DNA of 64,000 bases, taken from positions 3,596,001 through 3,660,000 of the forward strand of contig NZ_JACHDS010000001.1 of NCBI RefSeq assembly GCF_014201195.1, in the 5' to 3' direction. Shown piece by piece: positions 9,045-17,781 of this stretch. The notes beneath the pieces are model-generated. The model did not search any database. It had not been told where the DNA came from and saw only the letters and a list, made by a program, of their open reading frames with translations. This DNA comes from Nocardiopsis mwathae (GTDB taxonomy: Bacteria > Actinomycetota > Actinomycetes > Streptosporangiales > Streptosporangiaceae). How positions within the stretch are numbered: the first letter of the stretch is position 1; the number at the start of each line of letters is the position of its first letter. The translations under genes and the position numbers were made by a program.

Positions 9045-9093
9045 AGCTGTTTCTCTGATTCCCTAGGAGATGGGTCTACGGGGTCTCGAAGGT

Positions 9094-9168
9094 GCCCTCC
9101 ACACGCGCTCGCGCCGTGGCGCGGGGCACGTGGCGCATGGGCGGCGTGCACGGTTGCGTGTGGAGGGC
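9094..9168 (-). promoter_or_regulatory. Hairpin in the rpsB-tsf spacer
   Basis: GCCCTCCACACGC (9094-9106) pairs perfectly with 9156-9168; the enclosed GC-rich loop can fold further. Its position between rpsB and tsf fits an attenuator or mRNA-processing structure that adjusts the S2:EF-Ts ratio. No U-run follows. Confidence 0.5.
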
Positions 9169-9199
9169 GGACGCGTCTCTACCTGAGGAAGCCGGCGGC

Positions 9200-10147
9200 T
9201 CAGGCTTCCTTCGGGGCCTCGGCGTCGGCGGCGGGGGCCTCGTCGGCCTCAGCGGCCGGAGCCTCGTCCTTGGCCTCGGACTCGGTCGGCGCCTCGTCCT
9301 TGGCCTCAGCCGGAGCCTCGGCCGCAGCCTCGGCCGGAGCCTCAGCCGCAGCCTCGGCCTTGGCCTCTTCGCCCTTGCCCTCAAGGAGCTCCCGCTCCCA
9401 CTCGGCCAGCGGCTCCTCGGCGGCGGCCTTCGACTCCTCGGCGGAGGCGCCGGAGCGAGCGAGCAGACCGTCGGCGACCGCGTCGGCGACGACGCGGGTG
9501 AGCAGGCTGACACTGCGGATAGCGTCGTCGTTACCCGGGATCGGGTAGTCGACCTCGTCCGGGTCGCAGTTGGTGTCCAGGATCGCGACGACCGGGATGT
9601 TCAGCTTGCGAGCCTCGCTGATCGCGATGTGCTCCTTCTTGGTGTCCACGATCCACACGGCGCTGGGCACGCGGGACATGTCGCGGATACCGCCGAGCGT
9701 ACGCTCCAGCTTCTCCTTCTCACGGCGCAGACCGAGCAGCTCCTTCTTGGTCAGCCCGGAGCCGGCGACGTCGTCGAAGTCGATCTCCTCCAGCTCCTTG
9801 AGGCGCTGGAGCCGCTTGTGGACGGTGGAGAAGTTGGTGAGCATGCCGCCCAGCCAGCGCTGGTTGACGTAGGGCATGCCGACACGGCGGGCCTGCTCGT
9901 CGATGGCCTCCTGGGCCTGCTTCTTCGTACCGACGAAGAGGATGGTGCCGCCGTGGGCGACCGTCTCCTTGACGAACTCATAGGCGCGGTCGATGTAGGC
10001 GAGCGACTTCTGCAGGTCGATGATGTAGATGCCGTTGCGCTCGGTGAAGATGAAGCGCTTCATCTTCGGGTTCCAGCGACGGGTCTGGTGCCCGAAGTGG
10101 ACGCCGCTTTCGAGCAGCTGCCGGATCGTCACGACTGTGGTGGCCAT
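9200..10147 (-). CDS. rpsB: 30S ribosomal protein S2 with long acidic Ala/Glu tail
   Basis: 315 residues. The S2 core is complete: [20 protein letters not shown] at the start, [29 protein letters not shown] and [11 protein letters not shown]-type sequence (here [11 protein letters not shown]). After about residue 230 comes a low-complexity tail of roughly 75 residues with repeated EAPAEA and KDEAP units, much longer than in typical S2. ATG 10147 has GGAAGGA upstream. First gene of the rpsB-tsf group; a possible -10 (TAGAAT, 10313-10318 on the minus strand) lies about 165 nt upstream. Confidence 0.96.
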   Translation of the reverse strand: MATTVVTIRQLLESGVHFGHQTRRWNPKMKRFIFTERNGIYIIDLQKSLAYIDRAYEFVKETVAHGGTILFVGTKKQAQEAIDEQARRVGMPYVNQRWLGGMLTNFSTVHKRLQRLKELEEIDFDDVAGSGLTKKELLGLRREKEKLERTLGGIRDMSRVPSAVWIVDTKKEHIAISEARKLNIPVVAILDTNCDPDEVDYPIPGNDDAIRSVSLLTRVVADAVADGLLARSGASAEESKAAAEEPLAEWERELLEGKGEEAKAEAAAEAPAEAAAEAPAEAKDEAPTESEAKDEAPAAEADEAPAADAEAPKEA

Positions 10148-10404
10148 GACCTGGTCCTTCCTGGTGCGGCGGGAGGTGTCCCGCCTCGGTTGTTCCTGAC
10201 GTCCCGGCCGACCCGCCGCGGCGCCCGAGGCGACGCGGACCGTGAGACCGACCCCTTCCGGGGAAAGCACGGGGACGTGCGTAGTTGGCGGCCCATGGTG
10301 AGCCACAGAAGATTCTAACCGGAGCAGCGGCCTCGCGCGCCGCTTAGCCGCCGCGGCGGAGAGATGTCAAGCACGTCGGGGAAATTCGGCCGAAGCGGAT
10401 CGGG

Positions 10405-11181
10405 ATGGTGTCGGTGACCCGGCCGCCCGCAGCCGTCCACAGGGCGCGGAATCCGGCTGGGGAGACGGCTGGCTCGGGCTCCACCCTGGAGGCCATGGAG
10501 ATTCCGTGCCGCAGGCCCCGGCCGTCCACCGTCCGCCCCCGCCCGCTCCTCTCGTCGCCCCGCTCCCCTTCGCCCTGCTCGCCCCCGCGGCGTTTCCCGG
10601 CCCCGGCCGCACCACCCATCGCCTCCGCCGCGGTCGCCGTGGCCGCGGCTCTGCTGTGCGTGCTCGGCACCGCGCCGGCGCGGGCGGCGCCCACGCCGGC
10701 GGACACCGGGGGGTGGCGTTGGCCTCTCACCGGCGAGCCGGAGGTGCTCCGGTACTTCGCCCCTCCGGCGCAGCGGTGGCTGGGCGGGCACCGGGGCGTC
10801 GACCTCGCGGCGGACGAAGGGGACGAGGTCGTGGCCGCGGGCACGGGGCGGGTGGCCTTCGCCGGACGGGTGGCGGGGACGGGCGCGGTGAGCGTCGTCC
10901 ACGGCGACCTGCGCACCACCTATCTGCCGGTCGAGGCCGCGGTCGAGCGCGGCACCGCGGTCCGGGCGGGTGACATGCTCGGCACCGTGGCCGACGCGCC
11001 GCGGCACTGCGCCGCCCGCTCCTGCCTGCACTGGGGGCTGCTGCGCGACCGCACCTACCTGGATCCGCTGGCGCTGCTCGGCATGGGCGAGGTCCGGCTG
11101 CTCCCGGTGACGGGCAGCGGGGTGGTGGGGCGGCAGGGGCGCGTCACGCGCGGGGGTGGGCCTGGTTGTAGGCGCGGGTGA
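10405..11181 (+). CDS. M23-family peptidase, exported
   Basis: 258 residues from the first ATG. A hydrophobic stretch (SAAVAVAAALLCVLGTA, about 72-90) followed by PARAAP looks like a signal peptide with a cleavage site. The catalytic domain begins GWRWPL and has the LytM-type zinc ligands: GGHRGVDLA (His and Asp) and the late HWGLL pair. Predicted cell-wall endopeptidase acting outside the membrane. The N-terminus is unusually long and Pro/Arg/Ser-rich; the real start may be further in (for example ATG 10495, which has GGAGG only 2 nt away). It ends inside the 3' end of the convergent xerC. Confidence 0.8.
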   Translation: MVSVTRPPAAVHRARNPAGETAGSGSTLEAMEIPCRRPRPSTVRPRPLLSSPRSPSPCSPPRRFPAPAAPPIASAAVAVAAALLCVLGTAPARAAPTPADTGGWRWPLTGEPEVLRYFAPPAQRWLGGHRGVDLAADEGDEVVAAGTGRVAFAGRVAGTGAVSVVHGDLRTTYLPVEAAVERGTAVRAGDMLGTVADAPRHCAARSCLHWGLLRDRTYLDPLALLGMGEVRLLPVTGSGVVGRQGRVTRGGGPGCRRG

Positions 11182-12103
11182 GCCGTTCGATGGACACGTG
11201 GGTGTAGATCTGGGTGCTGCGCAGGGAGGAGTGGCCGAGGATCTCTTGGACGCTGCGCAGGTCGGCCCCGCCGTTGAGCAGGTGGGTGGCGGCGCTGTGC
11301 CGCAGGTCGTGCGGGGCGACGCCGTCACCGGCCTCGGCGCTCCGCATGCGTTCGTGTACGTCTCGGCGGGCCGTTCGGGTGCCGAGCCGACCGCCGCGCG
11401 CCCCGATGAACAGGGCGCGTCCGCTCGCGGCGTCCGCCCAGTTCGGGCGGCCTGCCTGCAGCCACCGGTCGACCGCGTCCAGTGCCGGAGTGCCGATGGG
11501 CACGACCCGGTCCTTCCCGCCTTTGCCGTGCACGAGCAGGGTGCGCCGTTCGCGGTCGACGTCGTCGAGGTCGAGGGCGCACAACTCGGCCACGCGGATG
11601 CCGGTGGCGTAGAGGACCTCGACGACGGCGGTGCGCCGCAGGCCGGTCGGGGTGTCGTCGTCCTCGGTCGGGCGCAGCGCCGCATGGGCCTGCTCCTCGT
11701 CGAGGACGGCGGGCAGCGGACGCCGGGGCGCGGGCGCGGCGAGCAGCGGACCGGGGTCGGCCTCGATCCGACCGGTGCGGTGCAGGAACGCGGTGAACCC
11801 GCGGACGGCGGCGGTGCGCCGCGCCATCGTGGACCGTGCGGCGCCCGCGCCGTGCGCGCGGGAGAGCCAGGCCCGCAGCAGGGCGATGTCGATGCCGTGG
11901 ATCCCGCCGCCGACCTCGTCGAGGTGGTCCAGCAGACTACGCACATCACCCAGGTAGGCACGGACGGTGTGCGGGGAGCGCCCCGTGCTCCGCAGGTGGC
12001 GGCGGAACTCGTCGAGCAGCGCGGTGTGCCCCGGGGTCCGCCCCCCGGGGCCGCCACCCGCCGGGGCCGGGTCCTCCTCGGCGGCGGAGCGCGCCTCGCT
12101 CAT
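11144..12103 (-). CDS. xerC: Tyrosine recombinase XerC/XerD type
   Basis: 319-residue site-specific recombinase with both domains. The N-terminal SAM-like domain has LLDEFRRHLRSTGRSPHTVR. The catalytic domain has the Arg of TGIRVAEL, the Lys of GKGGKDR, the HDLRHSAATHLL box, LGHSSL and the nucleophilic Tyr in TQIYTHVS. Such enzymes resolve chromosome dimers at dif. Start ATG 12103 overlaps the ridA stop (ATGA). The neighbourhood (dprA, comM, yraN) is the normal chromosomal one, so this is not a phage integrase. The gene is called XerC by context; XerD cannot be excluded. Confidence 0.88.
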   Translation of the reverse strand: MSEARSAAEEDPAPAGGGPGGRTPGHTALLDEFRRHLRSTGRSPHTVRAYLGDVRSLLDHLDEVGGGIHGIDIALLRAWLSRAHGAGAARSTMARRTAAVRGFTAFLHRTGRIEADPGPLLAAPAPRRPLPAVLDEEQAHAALRPTEDDDTPTGLRRTAVVEVLYATGIRVAELCALDLDDVDRERRTLLVHGKGGKDRVVPIGTPALDAVDRWLQAGRPNWADAASGRALFIGARGGRLGTRTARRDVHERMRSAEAGDGVAPHDLRHSAATHLLNGGADLRSVQEILGHSSLRSTQIYTHVSIERLTRAYNQAHPRA

Positions 12104-12474
12104 CTCGACCCGCCGGAGCCGTCCGGACGCGGCAGTGACGCCACCGCGTCGATCTCCACCAGGAAGCGGGAGTCGACCAACCCCGTCACTTCCAGCAGGG
12201 TGCTCGCCGGGCGGGGCTCTTGCACGAGGAACTCGTTCAGCACCTGCCGCACGGCCTGCAGGTCGGCGATACGCCGCAGGTAGTAGTTGACCTTCACCAG
12301 ATGCCGCAGGTCCGCCTGGTAGGGGGCGAGAGCCGACTCGACGTTGCGGAACACCTGCCGGGTCTGTTCCACCGCGTCCCCGGCGACACTGCCGTCCGGA
12401 GCCTGGGGCGTCTGTCCGGAGACGAAAACGAGCGGTCCATCCGCCAGAAATGCGGCGCTGTAGTTCCTCGTCAT
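12100..12474 (-). CDS. RidA-family (YjgF/UK114) protein
   Basis: 124 residues. The fold's markers are present: FVSGQTPQAPDGSV near the N-terminus, VEQTRQVFRNVESAL in the helix, VKVNYYLRRIADLQAV, and the trimer-interface segment RPASTLLEVTGL. RidA enzymes hydrolyse reactive enamine/imine intermediates; the conserved catalytic Arg is usually in the segment where RPAST lies here. Its stop overlaps the xerC start. Its presence between dprA and xerC is unusual. Confidence 0.87.
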   Translation of the reverse strand: MTRNYSAAFLADGPLVFVSGQTPQAPDGSVAGDAVEQTRQVFRNVESALAPYQADLRHLVKVNYYLRRIADLQAVRQVLNEFLVQEPRPASTLLEVTGLVDSRFLVEIDAVASLPRPDGSGGSR

Positions 12475-12573
12475 GGCGCAACAGTATCGTTCGGGGCACG
12501 CGCAGGACCGGTTTACGGACCCGACGGGACCGGAGATCCGATGCCCGTCCGCCTCTCGTCCGCGTTCCCCGTC

Positions 12574-13731
12574 TCACCGCCCCTGCCCTCCGCTGTCCGG
12601 GCGGGTGCGCCAGCCAGTGGGGCAGCGTTCGATGAAGCCGCCCGCCGCGAGCAGGCCGAGGCGGCCCAGGGCCGCGTCGAGACCCAGGCCGGCGGCGACG
12701 GCGACCGTGGCGGTTCCGGCGCCGACTCGGTCGGGGACCGCGTCGAGGACGCGCTGCGACTCTGCGTCCAGGCCGTCGCGGGCCAGCGCCGTGCCACGGC
12801 CGGGGCGCAGCTCCTCGCCGATGGGGCCGAGCTGTTCGGCGACGTCGGCGGCGTCGGTCACGCAGGTGGCCTGCCACTCGCGGAGCAGCCGGTGGCACCC
12901 GCCGGACAGGGCGGAGGTCACCGGGCCGGGAACGGCCATGAGCTGGCTGCACAGGTCCTGGGCGTGGCGGGCCGTGTTGAGCGCGCCGCTGCGCAGGCCC
13001 GCCTCGACCACGACGGTGCCGGGCGTCAGAGCGGCGATGATCCGGTTGCGGACCAGGAATCCGTGGCGCGTGGGCGGCGTGCCGAGCGGGTGCTCGGTGA
13101 CCAGGGTGCCGCGGGCGGCGACGTCGGCGAACAGGGCCGCGTGGCCGCGCGGGTAGTCGATGTCGAGCCCGCAGGCCAGCACGGCGACGGTGGGGGCGCC
13201 GCCCGCGAGCGCTCCGCGGTGCGCCGCACCGTCGATCCCGTAGGCACCGCCGGAGACCACCGTCCACGAGCGTTCGGCGAGCCCGCAGGCCAGACCGGCC
13301 GCCACGTGCAGCCCGTAGGCGGTGGCCGCGCGGGAGCCCACGATCGCCACCGACCTCAGGCAGGCGTGGCGCAGGTCGTGGACACCGCGCAGCCACAGCG
13401 CGTAGGGGCGCCGCTCGCCCAGGCGGTCCAGCCGACCGGGCCACTCCGGGTCACCCGGGACGACCAGCCGACCGCCCAGCTCGGCGGCGGCGCAGAGCAG
13501 GGCATCGGCGTCGATGCCCGTGGCCCGCGCCCGCCAGCGCTGCGCCCGGGCGGCCTGCCGCGACCCCCGGTCCCCGTCCGGAAGCGGGAGTCGGGCCCCG
13601 TCGCGCAGGGCGGCCCAGATGTCGGCGGCGCCGTGCTCCTCGATCAGCTCGCCCATGAGCGGGTCTCCGGCGTCGGCGGCGGCGGTGAGGCAGGCGCGCG
13701 CCGCGGCGTCGTCCGTCGGCTCCCCCCTCAC
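12574..13731 (-). CDS. dprA: DNA-processing protein DprA
   Basis: 385 residues. The Rossmann-like core carries VAIVGSRAAT, SGGAYGIDGAAHRGAL (the diagnostic DprA signature), VLACGLDIDYPRGH, and RHGFLVRNRIIAAL plus VVEAGLRSGALNTA. A winged-helix-like C-terminus follows (GLDAALGRLGLLAAGGFIER). In transformable bacteria DprA loads RecA on incoming single strands; its role in actinomycetes is unclear. GTG 13731 overlaps the comM stop (GTGA), implying coupled translation. Confidence 0.92.
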   Translation of the reverse strand: MRGEPTDDAAARACLTAAADAGDPLMGELIEEHGAADIWAALRDGARLPLPDGDRGSRQAARAQRWRARATGIDADALLCAAAELGGRLVVPGDPEWPGRLDRLGERRPYALWLRGVHDLRHACLRSVAIVGSRAATAYGLHVAAGLACGLAERSWTVVSGGAYGIDGAAHRGALAGGAPTVAVLACGLDIDYPRGHAALFADVAARGTLVTEHPLGTPPTRHGFLVRNRIIAALTPGTVVVEAGLRSGALNTARHAQDLCSQLMAVPGPVTSALSGGCHRLLREWQATCVTDAADVAEQLGPIGEELRPGRGTALARDGLDAESQRVLDAVPDRVGAGTATVAVAAGLGLDAALGRLGLLAAGGFIERCPTGWRTRPDSGGQGR

Positions 13732-15257
13732 TGCGCCCGCCCGGACCACAGTGCGAAGGCGTAGGCGGTGTCGTCGATGCCGGGTCCGTCGCGCCCGGCG
13801 AGGTCGGCCAGGGTCCAGGCGACCCGCAGCGCCCGGTCGACGCCGCGTGCGCTGACCTCGCCGCGATCGAGGGCCGCACCGAGGAGGCGCAGCGCACCGG
13901 CCGGGACGGGGAAGCGGCGGCGCAGTTCGGCGCCGGGGATCTGGGCGTTGGTGGCCCAGGGGGTCCCGGCGAGCCGCTTGGCCGCGCGTTCGCGGGCCTG
14001 CGCCACACGGTGGGCGACGGTCGCCGACGACTCCGCGAACGCGCGGTCGGCGAGGAGTTCGGCGCGGGGCACGGGTTGCAGTTCGACCTTGAGGTCGACG
14101 CGGTCGAGCAGGGGGCCGGACAGCCGCGCCAGGTAGCGGCGGCGCTGGGACGACGGGCACACGCAGGCGGATCCTCCCCTGCCGCAGGGGCACGGGTTGG
14201 CGGCGAGGACGAGCAGGAAGCGGGCGGGGAAGAGCGCGGTCGCCGCCACCCGGGAGACGGTCACCTCCCCGCTCTCCAGGGGTTGGCGCAGCGAGTCCAG
14301 GACGTTGCGGTCGAACTCCGGGGCCTCGTCGAGGAAGAGGCACCCCCGGTGTGCCAGGGAGACGCAGCCGGGGCGGAGGCGCGTGCTTCCGCCGCCGACC
14401 ATGGCGGCCCGGGTCGCGGTGTGGTGGGGGGCGCAGAACGGCGGCCGCTCGACCAGCGACCCTCCGTCGATGAGTTGTCCCGCGACCGAGTGGACGGCGG
14501 TGACCTCGATCGCCTCCTCCTGGGTGAGGGGCGGCAGGATCGTCGGCAGACGCTCGGCCAGCAGGCTCTTGCCGGTACCGGGTGGGCCGACGAGCAGCAG
14601 GTGATGGCCGCCGGCGGCGGCGATCTCGACCGCGCGCCGGGCCACGGGCTGGCCGAGGACGTCCGCGAGGTCCACCCGGCGGGCGGGGCGGGGTTCCGGG
14701 CGTATCGGCTCGGCCTCGTCGTCGAACAGTGGAGGTTCGAGGGGATGCCCGCGCAGCCGTGCGAAGAGTTCGATCAGTGAGCCGGTGGCATCGACCTCGG
14801 CGTCCGGCACCAGCCGGGCCTCTGCGGCGTTGCCCCGGGCGACCACGAAGGTCGGGTGTCCGGCGCGGACACCGGACAGCACCGCGGGCAGCACGCCGGT
14901 GACCGGGCGCGTCCTGCCGTCGAGGCCGAGTTCGGCGAGGAAGACGGTGTTGTGCACGCTTTCGACCGGGATGGCGCCGTCTGCCGCGATGACGGCGGCG
15001 GCGATGGCGAGGTCGAATCCGCTGCCGCGCTTGGGCAGGCTGGCGGGCGACAGGCTGACCGTGATGTGGCCCTCCGGCCAGCGCTCCCCCGAGTTGACGA
15101 TGGCCGCCCGGATGCGGTCGCGGGCTTCGCGCAGGGCGGTGTCGGGCAACCCGACCAGTGTGAGGCCCGCGGGGCCGTCCCCGATGTGCGCCTCGACCTC
15201 GACGGTGTGGCCCTCGACCCCGATCAGCGCCAGGGACCGGGCGCGTGCCAGGCCCAT
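13728..15257 (-). CDS. YifB/ComM family Mg-chelatase-like AAA+ ATPase
   Basis: 509 residues. The N-terminal ChlI-like domain (GLARARSLALIGVEGH, LVGLPDTALREARDR, SLSPASLPKRGSGFDLA) is followed by an AAA+ core with Walker A GPPGTGKS at about 215, Walker B FLDEAPEF, the PHHTAT motif and a Cys-rich NPCPCG segment. ComM is a helicase promoting branch migration during natural transformation. ATG 15257 lies just after the yraN stop on the minus strand (2 bp); longer open frame upstream rejected. Member of the yraN-comM-dprA string. Confidence 0.93.
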   Translation of the reverse strand: MGLARARSLALIGVEGHTVEVEAHIGDGPAGLTLVGLPDTALREARDRIRAAIVNSGERWPEGHITVSLSPASLPKRGSGFDLAIAAAVIAADGAIPVESVHNTVFLAELGLDGRTRPVTGVLPAVLSGVRAGHPTFVVARGNAAEARLVPDAEVDATGSLIELFARLRGHPLEPPLFDDEAEPIRPEPRPARRVDLADVLGQPVARRAVEIAAAGGHHLLLVGPPGTGKSLLAERLPTILPPLTQEEAIEVTAVHSVAGQLIDGGSLVERPPFCAPHHTATRAAMVGGGSTRLRPGCVSLAHRGCLFLDEAPEFDRNVLDSLRQPLESGEVTVSRVAATALFPARFLLVLAANPCPCGRGGSACVCPSSQRRRYLARLSGPLLDRVDLKVELQPVPRAELLADRAFAESSATVAHRVAQARERAAKRLAGTPWATNAQIPGAELRRRFPVPAGALRLLGAALDRGEVSARGVDRALRVAWTLADLAGRDGPGIDDTAYAFALWSGRAQ

Positions 15258-15258
15258 C

Positions 15259-15639
15259 TCAGGCCACCGCCCGGTGGTGGCCGATGTAGGTGCGGCCGTC
15301 GGTGTGGACCAGGACCGCGATGACGTCCACCCGCACGCGCGAGGCGGGGACCGTGTTGTCCGCCGCCCACCGCCGGGCCAGGGTGCGCAACCGCTCGCGC
15401 TTGGTGTGGCCGACCGCCTCCAGCGGCGACCCGAACCGCACACTGGCCCGGGTCTTGACCTCCACGACGACGAGGGTGCGACCACAGCGGGCGACGATGT
15501 CGATCTCACCCTCACGACACCGCCAGTTGCGCGCCAGCACGCGTATCCCCCGGCGTTCCAGATAGGCGGCGGCGAGCTCCTCCCCGCGCCGCCCGAGCGT
15601 CCTCCGGTGCCGGGCCCATCCCCCGACGTCGACCGCCAT
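15259..15639 (-). CDS. YraN family (UPF0102) endonuclease-like protein
   Basis: 126 residues from ATG 15639, which has GGAGG 8 nt upstream. Sequence [18 protein letters not shown] at the start, then the restriction-endonuclease-like motif [20 protein letters not shown] (the D...E-x-K pattern) as in Holliday-junction resolvase-fold proteins. Biological role unknown, but nearly always next to comM/dprA or rplS/rnhB. Here directly upstream of comM. Confidence 0.9.
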   Translation of the reverse strand: MAVDVGGWARHRRTLGRRGEELAAAYLERRGIRVLARNWRCREGEIDIVARCGRTLVVVEVKTRASVRFGSPLEAVGHTKRERLRTLARRWAADNTVPASRVRVDVIAVLVHTDGRTYIGHHRAVA

Positions 15640-15840
15640 GGCGATCACCTCCACGCCCCAGGGTGCGGCGCTGCGCACCACCGATGCGAGGACGATCCGC
15701 CGGCTGTGGACAACCCTTCGAGAAAGACGAATCGCATGGCCGGCGTTGCCGGTCATGCGATCGCCGGTGGCCTGGGGCCGTCCGCCGCGGAGGCGTCGGG
15801 CGGCCGGCGCCGGTAGCGGGAGCTCCCTTCGGGATTCCCC

Positions 15841-15927
15841 CGAGGGCGTGGTCGGCGGATGCTTTCCGGTGAGCGAGCGCCGTTCCGGTGGCCGCGAGCC
15901 GAGAACGATCCGCCGACCACGCCCTAG
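15841..15927. mobile_element. MITE-like element, copy A (internally deleted)
   Basis: 87 bp with terminal inverted repeats: AGGGCGTGGTCGGCGGAT at the left and its perfect reverse complement at the right, closed by CTAG (15924-15927); the left edge is CGAG. Inside, GATGCTTTCCGGTGAGCGAG and GTTCCGGTGGCCGCGAGCC match copy B at 17606, but about 87 bp of the middle are missing. The CTAG supplies the stop codon (TAG) of the adjacent DUF2469 gene. Confidence 0.75.
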
Positions 15928-16247
15928 ACCGAGTGGCCCGCCCCGGGGACTTCGAGGTCGGACTTGGTGATCTCCTCGACGTTGACGTCCTTGAACGTCA
16001 CCACGCGCACGTTGCGGACGAACCTGGCCGGGCGGTACATGTCCCAGACCCAGGCGTCCTCCATGGTGACCTCGAAGTACATCTCGCCGTTCTCCGTGCT
16101 GCGCGGCCGCAGGTCGACGTGGTTGGTCAGGTAGAACCGGCGCTCGGTCTCCACCACGTACCCGAAGAGACCGACGACGTCCCGGTACTCGCGATAGAGC
16201 TGCAGCTCCATCTCCGCCTCGTACTTCTCCAGGTCCTCAGAACTCAT
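15924..16247 (-). CDS. DUF2469 family protein
   Basis: 107 residues, small and acidic, starting [20 protein letters not shown] and continuing [20 protein letters not shown]. This pattern is the conserved actinobacterial DUF2469 family, found between lepB/rnhB and yraN; function unknown. ATG 16247 chosen from family-like length; the upstream reading frame is poorer. The stop codon TAG is part of the CTAG border of MITE copy A. Confidence 0.88.
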   Translation of the reverse strand: MSSEDLEKYEAEMELQLYREYRDVVGLFGYVVETERRFYLTNHVDLRPRSTENGEMYFEVTMEDAWVWDMYRPARFVRNVRVVTFKDVNVEEITKSDLEVPGAGHSV

Positions 16248-16408
16248 TTCGCGCTCGCTTTCGTCGTGCACTCCCGGTTCGGTTCTCCGGCCCCCTTCGA
16301 CCCGATCGCTGTACACGTGTCCGTGGCACCGTTCCGCCGCTGAGTACCGGCGGGCCTATGCGACTTCGCCACTGAATCCATGATGCGGCACATGTCAACC
16401 GCGCGCGA

Positions 16409-17347
16409 TCAATCCCCGGAATCCTGGGCGTGTGACCCTCGGAACCGTCGACGGATCGCCCGCTGCACGCGGCGCCCGGCCAGGTGGACGGGGACGGCCG
16501 CGGCCGCTCCCAGCGCGAGCGGAGCGAACGGGAGCGCGGCGGCGGCCACGGGGGCACCCGCGGCCGCGGGGTCGCTCGCCACCTCGCGCGCGCCCGCTGC
16601 GTCCCCGCCGTCCGCACCGGCCTCGTCCGCCTCGTCGAGCTCCTCGAAGGTGTCGGGGACCGGCAGGGTACCCATCCGGTCCAGCGGCCAGATGACCACG
16701 AAGGCGCGCCCGACCACGCTGTCGACGGCGACGCTCCCCTCCCCGGGGTCGTTCTGGTGCAGCCGGGAGTCGTACGAGATGGAGCGGTGGTCGCCCATCA
16801 GCCACACCCGCCCCTCGGGCACGGTCACCGGGCCGAACTCCGACTCGGTGGCGGTGCTGCCCGGGAAGAGGTAGTCCTCCTCATCCAGCGGGACCCCGTT
16901 GACGGTGACCCGGTTGTCCGCGTCGCAGCACGCGACGGTGTCACCGGGCAGCGCGATCACGCGCTTGATGTAGTCCTTGCCGGTGGGCTGCACCCCCAGC
17001 TGCTGACCCACCCAGGTGAACAGCTTCGAGACCGGGTTGGTCGGTTCCTCGACCACCACGGTGTCGCCTTCGTCCCAGGAGCCGGAGCCGTTGAAGACCA
17101 CGACGTCGCCGCGCTCGATGTCACGCACCTGGTAGACGAGCTTGTTGACCAGTACCCGGTCGCCGACGAGCAGCGTCGGCTCCATCGACTTCGACGGGAT
17201 GTAGAACGCCTGGACGACCCACGTCTTGATGACGAACGCCAGGACCAGCGCGATCACGATGAGGATCGGCAGTTCCTTCCAGAAGGAACCCTGCTTCTCC
17301 CCCGAGCCCTCGTTCTTGGCGTTCATGGTCGTGCCAGCGCTCTCCAT
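16409..17347 (-). CDS. lepB: Signal peptidase I
   Basis: 312 residues. An N-terminal transmembrane helix (LPILIVIALVLAFVIKTWVV) is followed by the catalytic Ser motif YIPSKSMEPTL and the Lys motif YIKRVIALPGD; boxes GRVWLMGDHR and SYDSR complete the S26 signature. Cleaves signal peptides on the outer face of the membrane. After residue 240 comes an acidic spacer (FEELDEADEAGADGG), then a second hydrophobic helix and a basic tail (VQRAIRRRFRG), which would return the C-terminus to the cytoplasm. ATG 17347 is preceded by GGAG at 12 nt. Usual place, downstream of rplS. Confidence 0.93.
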   Translation of the reverse strand: MESAGTTMNAKNEGSGEKQGSFWKELPILIVIALVLAFVIKTWVVQAFYIPSKSMEPTLLVGDRVLVNKLVYQVRDIERGDVVVFNGSGSWDEGDTVVVEEPTNPVSKLFTWVGQQLGVQPTGKDYIKRVIALPGDTVACCDADNRVTVNGVPLDEEDYLFPGSTATESEFGPVTVPEGRVWLMGDHRSISYDSRLHQNDPGEGSVAVDSVVGRAFVVIWPLDRMGTLPVPDTFEELDEADEAGADGGDAAGAREVASDPAAAGAPVAAAALPFAPLALGAAAAVPVHLAGRRVQRAIRRRFRGSHAQDSGD

Positions 17348-17412
17348 TCGTGCCGACCGCTCCTGCGGCCGGGGCCTGGGGTCTCCTCCACGGCGGTGTC
17401 TCCGCATACGAC

Positions 17413-17448
17413 TCTGGCTCCCCCACGCACGGGCATGGGGGAGCCAGA
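17413..17448. terminator. Hairpin in the lepB leader
   Basis: TCTGGCTCCCCC (17413-17424) pairs perfectly with 17437-17448, loop 12 nt. It lies 66 bp before the lepB start on the minus strand and could attenuate read-through from rplS. No U-run. Confidence 0.4.
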
Positions 17449-17605
17449 TTCATCGGACGGGCCGCCCGGCTCGCACCGAGTGGTGTCGGCGCCGGGCCTC
17501 CCGGCCGGTCGCGTCTGCGATTCCTCGTTGCTCATCGGCAACGAAGCCTAGCCGAGCCCGCTGCCGGACGTCGGTAAAGACGGGCCGCGTTCGGCCGCAG
17601 CGGTC

Positions 17606-17781
17606 CTAGGGTGTGTTCGGCCGATGCTTTCCGGTGAGCGAGCGGCCCTCAGGGGCGGCACTCGCACGCCGCTTCACCAAGTCGATCCAGGTCGATCCAG
17701 GTCGGCTTCACGAGTGGAGCGGCGCAGCGAGCGTCGTTCCGGTGGCCGCGAGCCGGGAATGATCGGCCGACCACGCCCTAG
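17606..17781. mobile_element. MITE-like element, copy B (176 bp)
   Basis: Bounded by CTAG on both sides (17606-17609, 17778-17781), compatible with a 4-bp target duplication. The ends form an imperfect 29-bp inverted repeat (left CTAGGGTGTGTTCGGCCGAT; right CTAGGGCGTGGTCGGCCGAT when reverse-complemented). It contains a 10-bp tandem duplication (GTCGATCCAG twice, near 17682-17701). No ORF of its own. Nearly the same sequence, in opposite orientation, occurs at 46909-47074. The right CTAG provides the rplS stop codon. Confidence 0.8.

Noticed and set aside
11144-12103. XerC-like recombinase as evidence for a prophage or genomic island
   Set aside because: It is in the conserved chromosomal neighbourhood, with no att repeats, no phage genes and no tRNA.
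17323-17541. 72-codon ORF upstream of lepB
   Set aside because: Includes the hairpin at 17413-17448 and overlaps the lepB start; no resemblance to a protein family.
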